Positions 38,615 through 47,268 of a stretch of DNA of 64,000 nucleotides are shown here, piece by piece; position 1 is the first letter of the stretch, and every line of letters begins with the position of its first letter. The stretch is from contig NZ_CP072308.1 of NCBI RefSeq assembly GCF_017726655.1, forward strand, positions 2,430,001 through 2,494,000. Reading direction: 5' to 3'. The notes beneath the pieces were generated by a model. The model had not been told where the DNA came from and made no database searches. It worked only from the letters and a program-made list of their open reading frames with translations. Origin of the DNA: Agrobacterium tumefaciens (lineage in GTDB: Bacteria > Pseudomonadota > Alphaproteobacteria > Rhizobiales > Rhizobiaceae). A program made the position numbers and the translations under genes.

Positions 38615-38680
38615 AGCGTTTTGAGGCAAGCGTGACGCGGCTTTCTTTAAAATCATTGCAAAACAAACAATTAGATAGAT
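38611..38680. repeat. Rhizobial-type intergenic element after the oxidoreductase
   Basis: CTCTAGAGCGTTTTGAGGCA resembles the start of the element at 33782 and again provides the TAG stop of the preceding gene. The rest of the region to 38807 has no gene; no clear palindrome was found here. Confidence 0.35.
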
Positions 38681-38807
38681 TCAGCGATTCAAGGAATAAC
38701 CAAAGCGATCTGAAATATTTCCGGTAAAAGCAGCGTGAAAATAACGAGTGAGAGCGTTCTGGGAAAAGTCGAAACGCTGTCGATTGAGCTCCTGAAGGAA
38801 TAAGCGA

Positions 38808-39827
38808 GTGGGTTCGTTACATTTAAGCTCCATCCGTAAGGCATATGGGAACCTTGAGGTGTTGAAGGGTATCGACCTCGACGTCAAGGATGGCGAATTC
38901 GTTATCTTTGTCGGGCCATCTGGTTGCGGCAAGTCGACATTGTTGCGATCGATTGCCGGTCTTGAGGATATAACCTCCGGCTCGATCAAGATCGACGGCA
39001 AGGAGGTCGCAGGCGTTCCGCCGGCCAAGCGCGGGATTGCCATGGTTTTTCAATCCTACGCCCTATATCCGCATCTGACGGTCAAGGACAACATGGCTCT
39101 TGGACTGCGGCAAGCGGGGACTGGCAAGTCAGAAATTGAAAAACGCGTTGCTGACGCATCGGCGATGTTGTCACTTGGTTCCTATCTTGCCCGTCGTCCC
39201 TCAGAATTATCCGGGGGCCAACGTCAGCGCGTTGCCATTGGCCGCGCCATCGTACGAGAGCCTAAACTCTTCCTGTTTGACGAACCGCTCTCGAACCTGG
39301 ATGCGGCACTACGCGTCCAGACGCGGCTTGAGATCGCCGCATTGCACCGTCGCCTCAAGACGACCATGATCTACGTTACGCATGATCAGGTTGAGGCGAT
39401 GACCTTGGCTGACAAGATTGTCGTGCTCAATGCCGGACATATCGAACAGGTCGGTTCACCCATGGAACTGTACAACAGGCCCGCCAACATCTTCGTTGCC
39501 GGCTTCATCGGATCGCCGCGGATGAATTTCATCAAGGCCGGAAAGGCGGCCGGTATTGTCGTCAGCGAGAAAGTCGCGACGATTGGAATCCGGCCCGAAC
39601 ATATCGAATTGTCGCACGACAAAGGAGATTGGCGAGGAAAAGTTGTTCATGTTGAACATCTTGGTGCCGACACCGTAGTGTATGTCGACAGTGAAACCGT
39701 GGGACTTTTAACGGTTCGATTGTTCGCAGACCACCGCTACGAGCCGGACGACGTCGTTTTCGCGACGCCAAGCCACGATCGCGCGCATCACTTCGACGCG
39801 GATGATCGCGTCCTTTTAAAAGTTTAA
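38808..39827 (+). CDS. CUT1 ABC transporter ATPase (UgpC/MalK family)
   Basis: This 339-aa ATPase has Walker [10 protein letters not shown] (about 38-46), Q-loop [10 protein letters not shown], signature [15 protein letters not shown], Walker [14 protein letters not shown]-loop [10 protein letters not shown] and a TOBE domain ([11 protein letters not shown]). It is the energizing subunit for the permeases at 35748-37551. The start is GTG 38808 with AAGGA 11 nt upstream, matching the family N-terminus [13 protein letters not shown]. It stands about 190 nt from the oxidoreductase, so it may have its own promoter or be read through. Confidence 0.92.
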   Translation: MGSLHLSSIRKAYGNLEVLKGIDLDVKDGEFVIFVGPSGCGKSTLLRSIAGLEDITSGSIKIDGKEVAGVPPAKRGIAMVFQSYALYPHLTVKDNMALGLRQAGTGKSEIEKRVADASAMLSLGSYLARRPSELSGGQRQRVAIGRAIVREPKLFLFDEPLSNLDAALRVQTRLEIAALHRRLKTTMIYVTHDQVEAMTLADKIVVLNAGHIEQVGSPMELYNRPANIFVAGFIGSPRMNFIKAGKAAGIVVSEKVATIGIRPEHIELSHDKGDWRGKVVHVEHLGADTVVYVDSETVGLLTVRLFADHRYEPDDVVFATPSHDRAHHFDADDRVLLKV

Positions 39828-40502
39828 TCGGCTTGAGATGCGATCAAGCAGGCGAAGGGCCCTTCGCCAACTCTATTGGTTATTGGCATTGGTGCAGGGA
39901 TCGTTCAACTGGTTATCGTACATGCGAGGCCATCCCGATAAACGGTCCCCACCCGCCGTTCAAACACGATGCTTTCCGTTGCCGTTGTATCAGGAAGTTG
40001 AAGTTCAAGGTGACGAATTGGCTTCGTCGGCGCGGAAGTTTGACGCTCTGCATGACACCGCAGGTCACGTCGTCCTGGCAAGCGCCGTAGCGGAGCACGG
40101 GTGGCGGCGAACGACCTTTGCTTCGAGAGACTGGCTTTGGTTTCGGCGCGATCGCCTTTTCACGGTATCTAGCGGACGTCAGGCAGAGATTCCAGTTATC
40201 CTCGCTGTGCAGATTTCTTGAAACACCTCTCCGGGAATTAAAGCAACACGGCAGGAGCTTTGGTTCAGACGGGAAAACGATGGCGCGGGGTAAAGAGGAT
40301 CTCGGTCGGTGATGGCCGAGCATCCCACATTCAAATCCCACGCTTCGTGAGACTTAATATGCTGTTGGTGTAAGGTAGAACTGAGCCGGTTTTGGAGCCA
40401 GCGTCTCCAGCTTAGTCAATGAATAACGGATTCACTTTGCGGGCGTCAATCGCAGGTGGCTCATTTTGTCCAGAGTTTGAGTCCGAGTGGTTCACTCCAC
40501 TA
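39828..40502. other. Long intergenic stretch, no recognizable gene
   Basis: About 675 bases separate the ATPase gene from the promoter of the next regulator. A 127-codon plus-strand frame (39838-40221) and a 142-codon minus-strand frame (39913-40341) overlap each other and neither has a familiar motif or ribosome site. The end (40440-40490) has GTGGCTCATTTTGTCC-like sequence that could be an IS end; not identified. Confidence 0.45.
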
Positions 40503-40555
40503 TTGACACGCTGTCCGGGCTGTGACAATTTTTTCATACGTTGATAAAATTATCA
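40503..40555 (+). promoter_or_regulatory. Promoter with palindromic operator before the eryD-like gene
   Basis: TTGACA at 40503-40508 with CAATTT 17 nt later is a candidate promoter. The perfect palindrome TGATAAAATTATCA at 40542-40555 ends 13 nt before the ATG of the SorC-type regulator, a position suited to autorepression. Confidence 0.5.
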
Positions 40556-40568
40556 TGCAGGCAAAACT

Positions 40569-41543
40569 ATGATGGCAGGAATTGGTGGCACTTTGCGTGA
40601 GGACGAGGCGAGCATGGCAACGCGGGCGGCATGGCTGCATTATGCGGGCGGCCTTACCCAGGCTGAGGTTGCCAAGCGTCTTGGTCTCACCTCACTGAAA
40701 GCCCACCGCCTTATTATGAAAGCAAACCAGGACGGACTGGTGAAGGTTTATATCGACGGTGAAGTTTCGGAATGCGTGGCCCTTGAGCAGGCCCTTTGCG
40801 AACGTTTCGGCCTCAACTATTGTGAAGTCGTGCCGGAATTCGACGATGCCGATCTACCGTTGCGTGCACTCGGCATCGCCGGCGCACAATTCCTCAAGCG
40901 GGAAATCGAACGCGGCGAAGATATGCTCATTGGCGTTGGCCATGGTCGCACGCTTAGCGCCTGTGTCGAATATCTACCGCGCATGACTGCGGGCCGGACG
41001 CGCTTCGTCTCACTGCTTGGTGGTCTGACGCGAAAATTCTCTGCCAACCCGCATGATGTGATCCATAGGCTGGCGGACCGCGTTGCGGGAGAAGCCTATG
41101 TCATGCCGGTGCCTTTCTTCGCCAATACGGTCGAAGATCGTGATGTGCTGTTCAATCAACGTGGCGTATCTGACGTATTCCAGCTCGCCAAAAGCGCCGA
41201 TCTGCTGTTCGTCGGTATCGGCACCACCGAGCGCGAAGCCTCGCTCGTGTTCACTGGCATGATCGAAACCAGCGAGATCGATGACATCCGCAACAGCGGT
41301 GCCGTTGGCGAACTGCTCGGCCATTTCTTCGACGATCGAGGGCAGCCTATCGAAACGGCGCTCTCTAACCGGACCTTTACCCTCGGCCGGGATGAGCTGC
41401 GTGATCGCCGGACAGTTGCCGTCGCTGCCGGCAAAGGCAAAACCAAAGCCATTTTTTCCGTGCTGGAAAGCCGTTTTCTCAGCGGCCTGATCACGGATGA
41501 GCGCACAGCCAGGGCTCTGGTGAGTGTCGATCAAAAGAAATAA
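40569..41543 (+). CDS. eryD: SorC-family regulator, EryD-like
   Basis: This 324-aa regulator has an N-terminal HTH (GLTQAEVAKRLGLTSLKAHR, about 35-55) and a SorC sugar-binding C-domain (IGVGHGRTLSACVEYLPRM, FVSLLGGLTRK, LFVGIGTTEREASLVFTGM). Its HTH and overall layout resemble Brucella EryD, the erythritol-responsive repressor. It precedes the importer and ery-like genes in the same direction and is probably their controller. ATG 40569 is used; a second ATG follows directly. The palindrome just upstream is a likely operator. It shares only general architecture with the SorC protein at 31194. Confidence 0.87.
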   Translation: MMAGIGGTLREDEASMATRAAWLHYAGGLTQAEVAKRLGLTSLKAHRLIMKANQDGLVKVYIDGEVSECVALEQALCERFGLNYCEVVPEFDDADLPLRALGIAGAQFLKREIERGEDMLIGVGHGRTLSACVEYLPRMTAGRTRFVSLLGGLTRKFSANPHDVIHRLADRVAGEAYVMPVPFFANTVEDRDVLFNQRGVSDVFQLAKSADLLFVGIGTTEREASLVFTGMIETSEIDDIRNSGAVGELLGHFFDDRGQPIETALSNRTFTLGRDELRDRRTVAVAAGKGKTKAIFSVLESRFLSGLITDERTARALVSVDQKK

Positions 41544-41660
41544 TTCGTGACTGCTGAGCATGGAGGGCAGGGCATATCACGATTTTGAGGAGGACTGACC
41601 GGTCGGATATCCGGTGCTTAAGACAGCTTTTTGATACCCGTGTAGAGGAGGAGAACACAA

Positions 41661-43103
41661 ATGTATGAGAAGGAAAAAGACCTCATCGGCGCATTCCTGC
41701 GGGGACAGGTGGATCGCCGCGCCCTGTTGAGGGGGCTGGGGGCATTGGGCATGACCGCCGGTTCTGCTGGCACTCTTTTCAACATGATGTCGACAGAGGC
41801 GCTCGCTGCGGATTTCGACTGGAAGGTGCATTCCGGCAAATCTCTGAAACTGCTGCTCAACAAACACCCTTACGCCGATGCAATGATCGCCAACCTTCAA
41901 GCATTCAAGGACCTGACAGGCATGAATGTGACCTATGACGTTTTCCCGGAAGATGTCTATTTCGACAAGGTAACGGCAGCGCTGTCGTCCGGCTCTTCGG
42001 AATACGATGCCTTCATGACCGGCGCCTATATGACATGGACCTACGGCCCTGCCGGCTGGATCACCGACCTTAAGGAGTGGATCAACGATCCCGCAAAGAC
42101 AAACCCGAAATACGCATGGGACGACTTCCTGCCAGGCGTGAAGAACTCATGTGCGTGGAACGGCAAACCCGGTGGCGCACTCGGCTCGGACGACGCCAAG
42201 CAATGGTGCATTCCGTGGGGCTTCGAACAGAACAATCTCACCTACAACAAAAAGATGTTCGATAAAGCCGGCGTAACCGTTCCGAAACATCTCGATGAGC
42301 TTTTGGAGACGTCTGCGAAGCTTAAAAAGGATATTGGCGGCATCTACGGCATCGGCGTCCGCGGTTCGCGCTCGTGGGCGACGATCCACCCTGGCTTCCT
42401 CTCGGGTTACGTCAACTTTGGCCAGAAGGACCTCAACGTCTCCAGCGACGGCAAACTTTCCGCGGCGATGAATACCAAGGAATCCAAGGCCTTTCATGCG
42501 AAATGGGTGCAGATGATCCAGGAGAGCGGTCCGAAGGACTGGTCGACATATACCTGGTATCAGGTGGGCACCGATCTCGGTGCCGGCGCCTCGGCAATGA
42601 TCTATGACGCGGACATCCTCGGCTATTTCATGAATGGCGGCGATAACAAGATGAAGGGAGAACTGGCCTATGCCGGTTTTGCCGCCAATCCCGACGCGCA
42701 GAGCCCGACGCCGAACATATGGATCTGGTCGCTGGCCATGTCCAACTTTGCCAAGGACAAGGATGCCGTATGGTACTTCCTGCAGTGGGCCTCGGGACTT
42801 GAGCATGCCATTTTTGGCGCGACCAAGATGGACTTCGTCAACCCGGTCCGCCAGTCTGTCTGGAAAGACCCAGCCTTCACGGACAGGCTCAACAAGAGCT
42901 ATCCGGGTTATGTGGACATGTTCAACGCCTCGGCTCCGGGCGCATCGATCAAGTTCACAGCACAGCCTCTCTTCTTTGACGTTACCACCGAATGGGCGGC
43001 CACCCTCCAGAAGATGGTGGCCAAGGAAGTCCCGGTGGATGAAGGGCTCGACCGGCTGGTTGAAAGCATCAACGGCCAGCTGAAGGAAGCCGGTCTCGGT
43101 TGA
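41661..43103 (+). CDS. ABC transporter substrate-binding protein (polyol type), Tat-like signal
   Basis: This 480-aa family 1 binding protein has an N-terminal twin-arginine-type signal, DRRALLRGLGALGMTAGSAG (about 16-36), then ASTEALAADFDW-like processing around residue 52. The mature blocks NLQAFKDLTGMNVTYDVFPE, FMTGAYMTWTYGPAGW and IPWGFEQNNLTYNKKMFDKA are those of carbohydrate binders. Followed by two permeases and two ATPases, the set matches the layout of rhizobial glycerol importers (GlpVPQST) and erythritol-type importers. The ligand is probably erythritol or a similar polyol, by context. AGAGGAGGAG precedes the ATG. About 117 nt after eryD. Confidence 0.9.
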   Translation: MYEKEKDLIGAFLRGQVDRRALLRGLGALGMTAGSAGTLFNMMSTEALAADFDWKVHSGKSLKLLLNKHPYADAMIANLQAFKDLTGMNVTYDVFPEDVYFDKVTAALSSGSSEYDAFMTGAYMTWTYGPAGWITDLKEWINDPAKTNPKYAWDDFLPGVKNSCAWNGKPGGALGSDDAKQWCIPWGFEQNNLTYNKKMFDKAGVTVPKHLDELLETSAKLKKDIGGIYGIGVRGSRSWATIHPGFLSGYVNFGQKDLNVSSDGKLSAAMNTKESKAFHAKWVQMIQESGPKDWSTYTWYQVGTDLGAGASAMIYDADILGYFMNGGDNKMKGELAYAGFAANPDAQSPTPNIWIWSLAMSNFAKDKDAVWYFLQWASGLEHAIFGATKMDFVNPVRQSVWKDPAFTDRLNKSYPGYVDMFNASAPGASIKFTAQPLFFDVTTEWAATLQKMVAKEVPVDEGLDRLVESINGQLKEAGLG

Positions 43104-43234
43104 TGTCTCCGGCTGGCGGGTGCAGGGCAAAATGCCGCGTACCCGTCCGTCCGGACGTCCGTCAGGCGTGCTGAACGGTGGCGCGCATCCCCTTTATCAT
43201 TTCATTCACCCAGATATCCGGAAGGAGCTGGACC

Positions 43235-44158
43235 ATGGCTTCTGTGGCAACGGCGCGCAAGGCGTCAAGCGGTTTCAGGATCAGCAAGAGGGCTCTTCCC
43301 TATGTGCTCAGCCTCCCGGCGCTGCTGGTCTGCATCGGCATTCTGATCCCATTTTTTACGGCGTTCATCAACTCCCTTCAGCGTTATCGCCTGAGCCAGC
43401 CATGGGCGCGGCAATTGAACTGGGGTGAAAACTATCTGAATTTCTTCACCGATCAGAGCTTCTGGGACACGCTACGGGTGTCGCTCACCTATGCCGGCCT
43501 GACGGTGGTGTTTGAGTTGCTGCTCGGTCTCGGCATAGCATTGCTTTTGCAGAAGCGGTCGACCTTCAATAACTTTGTCTCGATCATGCTTTTGATGCCG
43601 TTGATGATCGCTCCGGCGCTGGCCGCGCTGATGTGGAAGCTGATGACCAATCCGGGCTTCGGTATTCTCAGCTACCTCGCAGGGCTCATCGGACTCGAAA
43701 ATTTCCGCTGGGCCTCGTCCCCCGACACCGCATTACTCACGGTGGTACTGGTCGATATTTGGGTCTACACGCCTTTCATCATGATCCTGCTGCTGGCAGG
43801 CCTGCGCTCGCTGCCGACCCAGCCCTTCGAGGCTGCTGCCCTGGACGGCGTGCCGCATACATTCGTGTTTTTCCGCATCACCCTGCCAATGTTGACGCCC
43901 TACATCCTGACGGCGACGCTGTTTCGCCTGCTCGACTCCATACAGCAGTTCGACATCATCTATGCGATGACCCAGGGCGGGCCGGGCGATACGCTGACTG
44001 TGTTCCAGGTCGAGGCTTATCTCAACTTTTTCCAGTCCACCAATGTCGGCCGCTCTGCAGCGCTTCTGATTATTCTGTGGGCGATCACCTACGTTCTCTC
44101 CAATGTCTTTATCAAGAACTGGCTACGCCTGCGCGAGCGGGCACGTGGTGAAGCCTGA
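43235..44158 (+). CDS. ABC transporter permease (GlpP/MalF-like)
   Basis: This 307-aa permease starts MASVATARKASSGFRISKRA. It has six membrane stretches from LPYVLSLPALLVCIGILIPF, an EAA loop QPFEAAALDGVPHTFVFFRI near 205-225 and the FDIIYAMTQGGPGDTLTVF turn before the final segments. GAAGGAGCTG precedes the ATG; an upstream in-frame GTG at 43178 lacks such a site. It pairs with the next permease, whose gene starts 10 nt downstream. Confidence 0.9.
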   Translation: MASVATARKASSGFRISKRALPYVLSLPALLVCIGILIPFFTAFINSLQRYRLSQPWARQLNWGENYLNFFTDQSFWDTLRVSLTYAGLTVVFELLLGLGIALLLQKRSTFNNFVSIMLLMPLMIAPALAALMWKLMTNPGFGILSYLAGLIGLENFRWASSPDTALLTVVLVDIWVYTPFIMILLLAGLRSLPTQPFEAAALDGVPHTFVFFRITLPMLTPYILTATLFRLLDSIQQFDIIYAMTQGGPGDTLTVFQVEAYLNFFQSTNVGRSAALLIILWAITYVLSNVFIKNWLRLRERARGEA

Positions 44159-44168
44159 GGAGGAAACC

Positions 44169-45026
44169 ATGGAAAACACATCCACGCTCGCAAAAGTTTT
44201 ACGCGGTATCGCGCTGACGCTCATCATCCTCTTCTTCATGTTCCCGATCTTCTGGATCTTCATGATGTCGTTCCAGACGAACGAAACGATCCTGCAAATC
44301 CCACCATCGCTCGCCTTCACACCCACGCTGTCGAACTACAACGCACTGATTACCGGAAAGCTGACGTCAGCTGCCGGGACGCTCGACATTGCTTTCATGG
44401 GTAATCTTGGCAACTCGGTTTTTCTGTCGGCGGCATCCGTTGCCGTATCGCTAATGCTCGGAGTTCCGGCGGCATATGCCTTCGCTCGGCACAAGTTTCG
44501 CGGTTCGGAGGACATTGCCTTCACGCTGCTCTCTTTCCGTTTTGCACCTCCGCTCCTGGTACTCCTGCCTCTCACTCAGTATTTTCAATGGCTCGGGCTT
44601 TCCGATACCTATATTGGCCTTATCTGGGTCTACCAGCTGATCTGCCTGCCGCTTATACTTTGGATCGTACGGGGATATTTCGAAGATATTTCGGCCGATG
44701 TGGAATATGCCTACCGCATTGCCGGAAATTCCTGGTTCGCCACTTTCCGCAAGATCGCGCTGCCGCTCGCCGGGCCAGGTATCGCCGCTGCCGGTCTGCT
44801 TGCTTTCATCTTTGCCTGGAACAATTTCATCTTCGCGCTGGTGCTGGCATCTGCGTCCAAACAACCGGTGACGGTCGGGGCGCTTGCTTTCGTCACCTCT
44901 TCCGGGATCCAGTACGGCCAGATTGCCGCCGCCATCGTTCTGTCGATCGCGCCGACGCTGGCGCTAGCACTCTATGCCCAGCGTTACCTTGTTGAAGGTC
45001 TGTCGCTGGGCGCGGTGAAGGGGTAA
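44169..45026 (+). CDS. ABC transporter permease (GlpQ/MalG-like)
   Basis: This 285-aa permease starts MENTSTLAKVLRGIALTLII. It has six membrane stretches, the ATPase-contact loop DVEYAYRIAGNSWFATFRKI (in which the usual EAA reads EYA) and the C-terminus LVEGLSLGAVKG. TGAGGAGGAA lies just before the ATG. The next gene, an ATPase, starts three bases after its stop. The changed EAA sequence parallels the unusual ATPases of this transporter. Confidence 0.9.
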   Translation: MENTSTLAKVLRGIALTLIILFFMFPIFWIFMMSFQTNETILQIPPSLAFTPTLSNYNALITGKLTSAAGTLDIAFMGNLGNSVFLSAASVAVSLMLGVPAAYAFARHKFRGSEDIAFTLLSFRFAPPLLVLLPLTQYFQWLGLSDTYIGLIWVYQLICLPLILWIVRGYFEDISADVEYAYRIAGNSWFATFRKIALPLAGPGIAAAGLLAFIFAWNNFIFALVLASASKQPVTVGALAFVTSSGIQYGQIAAAIVLSIAPTLALALYAQRYLVEGLSLGAVKG

Positions 45027-45028
45027 TC

Positions 45029-46147
45029 ATGACCACGCTGCAACTTCAAAACATCACCAAGCGTTATAAAAACCAGGCCGTAATCAACGACCTGACCCTC
45101 GAAGTCGCTTCCGGCGAGACCCTTGTGCTTTTCGGGCCGTCCGGAGCGGGCAAGACTGTTCTGCTGCGCCTCATTTCTGGCGTCATCGAGCCGGATGCTG
45201 GCGGTATCCTCATCGGTGGTGAGGAAATGGCCGAGGTCGATGCCGAACACCGCGGTGTCGGCATGGCTTTCCAGAACTTCGCACTCTTTCCGCATATGAC
45301 AGCCTTTGACAACATCGCCAGTCCGCTGGCGGCGAATCGACGCTCGACGTCAGAAATCCGCGACGGCGTGGAGAAGGTGGCGAAGCTTCTCAAGATAGAC
45401 CATGTGCTCGGTCATCGTCCGAAGGCTTTGTCGAACGGCCAGAAGCAGCGCACGGCGTTGGCTCGCGCGCTCGCCGGCTCTCCGCCGCTGCTGCTTTTGG
45501 ACGACCCGCTGCGCAACGTCGATGCCAAGCTGCGTTTCGAGATGCGTCTTGAACTGCCGCGCTTGCTTGCCCAGCAAGGCGCGACGGTCGTCTACGTCAC
45601 CCAGGACTACAAGGAGGCGATGGCGCTTGGCGATCGCATCGCCGTCATGTCGAAAGGCAACATCCGGCAGATCGGCACGCCTGAAGATATTTATAATTCT
45701 CCGGCAGACATCGAGATTGCGAGGCTATTCGGCGACCCCACCATCAATCTCCTCGCCGTGATCCCTAAATTGGATGCCTCCGGCGTCTATGTAGAGCTTT
45801 CAAATGTCAGAATACCCTTGCCTTCGATGCCGGTAAGTGTGGTCGGTAGGGAATGCGTTCTCGGCCTACGGCCGGAGACCATCGTCTTCGCTGAGCCTTC
45901 CGCTCCGGGCGCCATTCCGGTGACGGTGGAGGCCGAGACGCCTCTCAACGAAAAGACAGTGACCCTGTTGTTGACGGCGAGAGGCCGGGAAATCTTGCTT
46001 TCGCGGCCAGCCGGGACGCCTGGTCGGTCTTCCGGCCCGGCAGCGATTGTCGTCAACGGCGATGCCGCTTTCCTCTTCGACAAGGAAAGCGGCGTGCGCA
46101 TCACATCGCCTGTGGCGATAACCAGTCGCAACGGAGAGGCGGCATGA
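45029..46147 (+). CDS. ABC transporter ATPase 1 (GlpS-like), noncanonical signature
   Basis: This 372-aa MalK-like ATPase has Walker A GPSGAGKTV (about 34-42), Q-loop MAFQNFALFP, signature ALSNGQKQRTALARA (LSNGQ instead of LSGGQ) and Walker B LLLLDDPLRNVD, where the catalytic Glu after the Walker Asp is replaced by Asp. The H-loop position reads YVTQDYKEAM, so the switch histidine is Gln. A C-terminal TOBE-like domain follows. These changes suggest that this subunit provides a degenerate nucleotide site in a heterodimer with ATPase 2. Its stop overlaps the ATG of ATPase 2. Confidence 0.9.
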   Translation: MTTLQLQNITKRYKNQAVINDLTLEVASGETLVLFGPSGAGKTVLLRLISGVIEPDAGGILIGGEEMAEVDAEHRGVGMAFQNFALFPHMTAFDNIASPLAANRRSTSEIRDGVEKVAKLLKIDHVLGHRPKALSNGQKQRTALARALAGSPPLLLLDDPLRNVDAKLRFEMRLELPRLLAQQGATVVYVTQDYKEAMALGDRIAVMSKGNIRQIGTPEDIYNSPADIEIARLFGDPTINLLAVIPKLDASGVYVELSNVRIPLPSMPVSVVGRECVLGLRPETIVFAEPSAPGAIPVTVEAETPLNEKTVTLLLTARGREILLSRPAGTPGRSSGPAAIVVNGDAAFLFDKESGVRITSPVAITSRNGEAA

Positions 46148-47268
46148 ACGACACGGCACTGCTGATCAAGAATGTCGACAAATTCTATGGACCCAAAGGC
46201 TATGGTCTACACGCGGTCAAAAATCTTTCGATGAATGTCCAAAAGGGCGAGATTATCGCCCTGCTCGGTTCTTCCGGCTGTGGAAAGACGTCTACCCTGC
46301 GCATGATCGCGGGCTTCGAACCGGTGTCGGACGGTACGATTACCCTTGCCGGACAGCAGGTCCATCTCTTGCCGCCCGTAAAAAGAAACGTCGCGATGGC
46401 ATTCGAAGGATATTCACTTTATCCGCCGCTGACCGTGTATGAAAACATTGCTTTTGCGCTCAAGGCCAAGCGTCTGTCACAAGCCCAAGTCCACGAAAAA
46501 GTCACCTATATCGCCAAGCTCCTGGAGATCGAAGATATTCTCGGCTGTTACCCGAGCTCGATTTCCGGCGGCCAGCAACAGCGTGCTTCTCTCGGCCGAG
46601 CGCTTATCCGCGATGCCAATTTGCATTTGCTGGATGAACCGATGGGGCAGCTGGAGCCGCAACTGCGCGCCGTACTGCGCGGCCGCATCAAACATTACAT
46701 CAAGGAACGCGGTCTGACGGCGATCCTCGTCACACACGACCAGACGGAGGCCAACGCGCTCGCCGACCGTATTGCCGTCATGGAAGGCGGCGTGCTGCAA
46801 CAATTTGAAACGCCGCAAAAGATCAAGGAACGTCCTGCCAACCTGTTCACAGGCACCTTCGTCGGCGAGCCTCCGATGAACGTCTTCGAGGCAAGCATCA
46901 GCGGGGGTGACGATCGCCTGTCCTTCGAGCTCAGCGAAGGCGTCAGACTTGATTACCAGATTGCCGCGTTTTCGCCGGACCTCAGGCAAGAGCTGATCAG
47001 ACGGCGTAAGGTGGTGCTCGGCATTAGACCCTATTCTGTGCGGCGCAGTGTCGATGGCGTCAAGGCGCGCGTGGCTGTCAACCAGTGGCTTGGCGACCAG
47101 ACACATATCGCAGCAGATTTTGTCGGTGCCACCGTCGTCCTGGTCGAACACGACCGGACACGTCTTGCCGTTGGAGAGGAAATCCGCATCCATCTCGACC
47201 CGTCAAGCCTGCATGTCTTCGATAGCGAAACCGGAAGGGCAATTTCCCACGGGAAGGAGCTTGCTTGA
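46144..47268 (+). CDS. ABC transporter ATPase 2 (GlpT-like)
   Basis: This 374-aa ATPase has Walker A GSSGCGKTS (about 43-51), a Q-loop that reads MAFEGYSLYPPLTV with Glu in place of Gln, signature SISGGQQQRASLGRA, Walker B LHLLDEPMGQLEPQ, and H-loop LVTHDQTEAN. It keeps the catalytic Glu and the His, so it is probably the active half of a heterodimer with ATPase 1. The C-terminal domain is of MalK type (LGIRPYSVRRS). It starts in the stop of ATPase 1, and its TGA overlaps the start of the kinase gene. Confidence 0.9.
   Translation: MNDTALLIKNVDKFYGPKGYGLHAVKNLSMNVQKGEIIALLGSSGCGKTSTLRMIAGFEPVSDGTITLAGQQVHLLPPVKRNVAMAFEGYSLYPPLTVYENIAFALKAKRLSQAQVHEKVTYIAKLLEIEDILGCYPSSISGGQQQRASLGRALIRDANLHLLDEPMGQLEPQLRAVLRGRIKHYIKERGLTAILVTHDQTEANALADRIAVMEGGVLQQFETPQKIKERPANLFTGTFVGEPPMNVFEASISGGDDRLSFELSEGVRLDYQIAAFSPDLRQELIRRRKVVLGIRPYSVRRSVDGVKARVAVNQWLGDQTHIAADFVGATVVLVEHDRTRLAVGEEIRIHLDPSSLHVFDSETGRAISHGKELA

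Noticed and set aside
39838..40341. Small hypothetical genes in the gap after the ATPase gene
   Set aside because: Two overlapping open frames on opposite strands, neither with a ribosome site or familiar motif.
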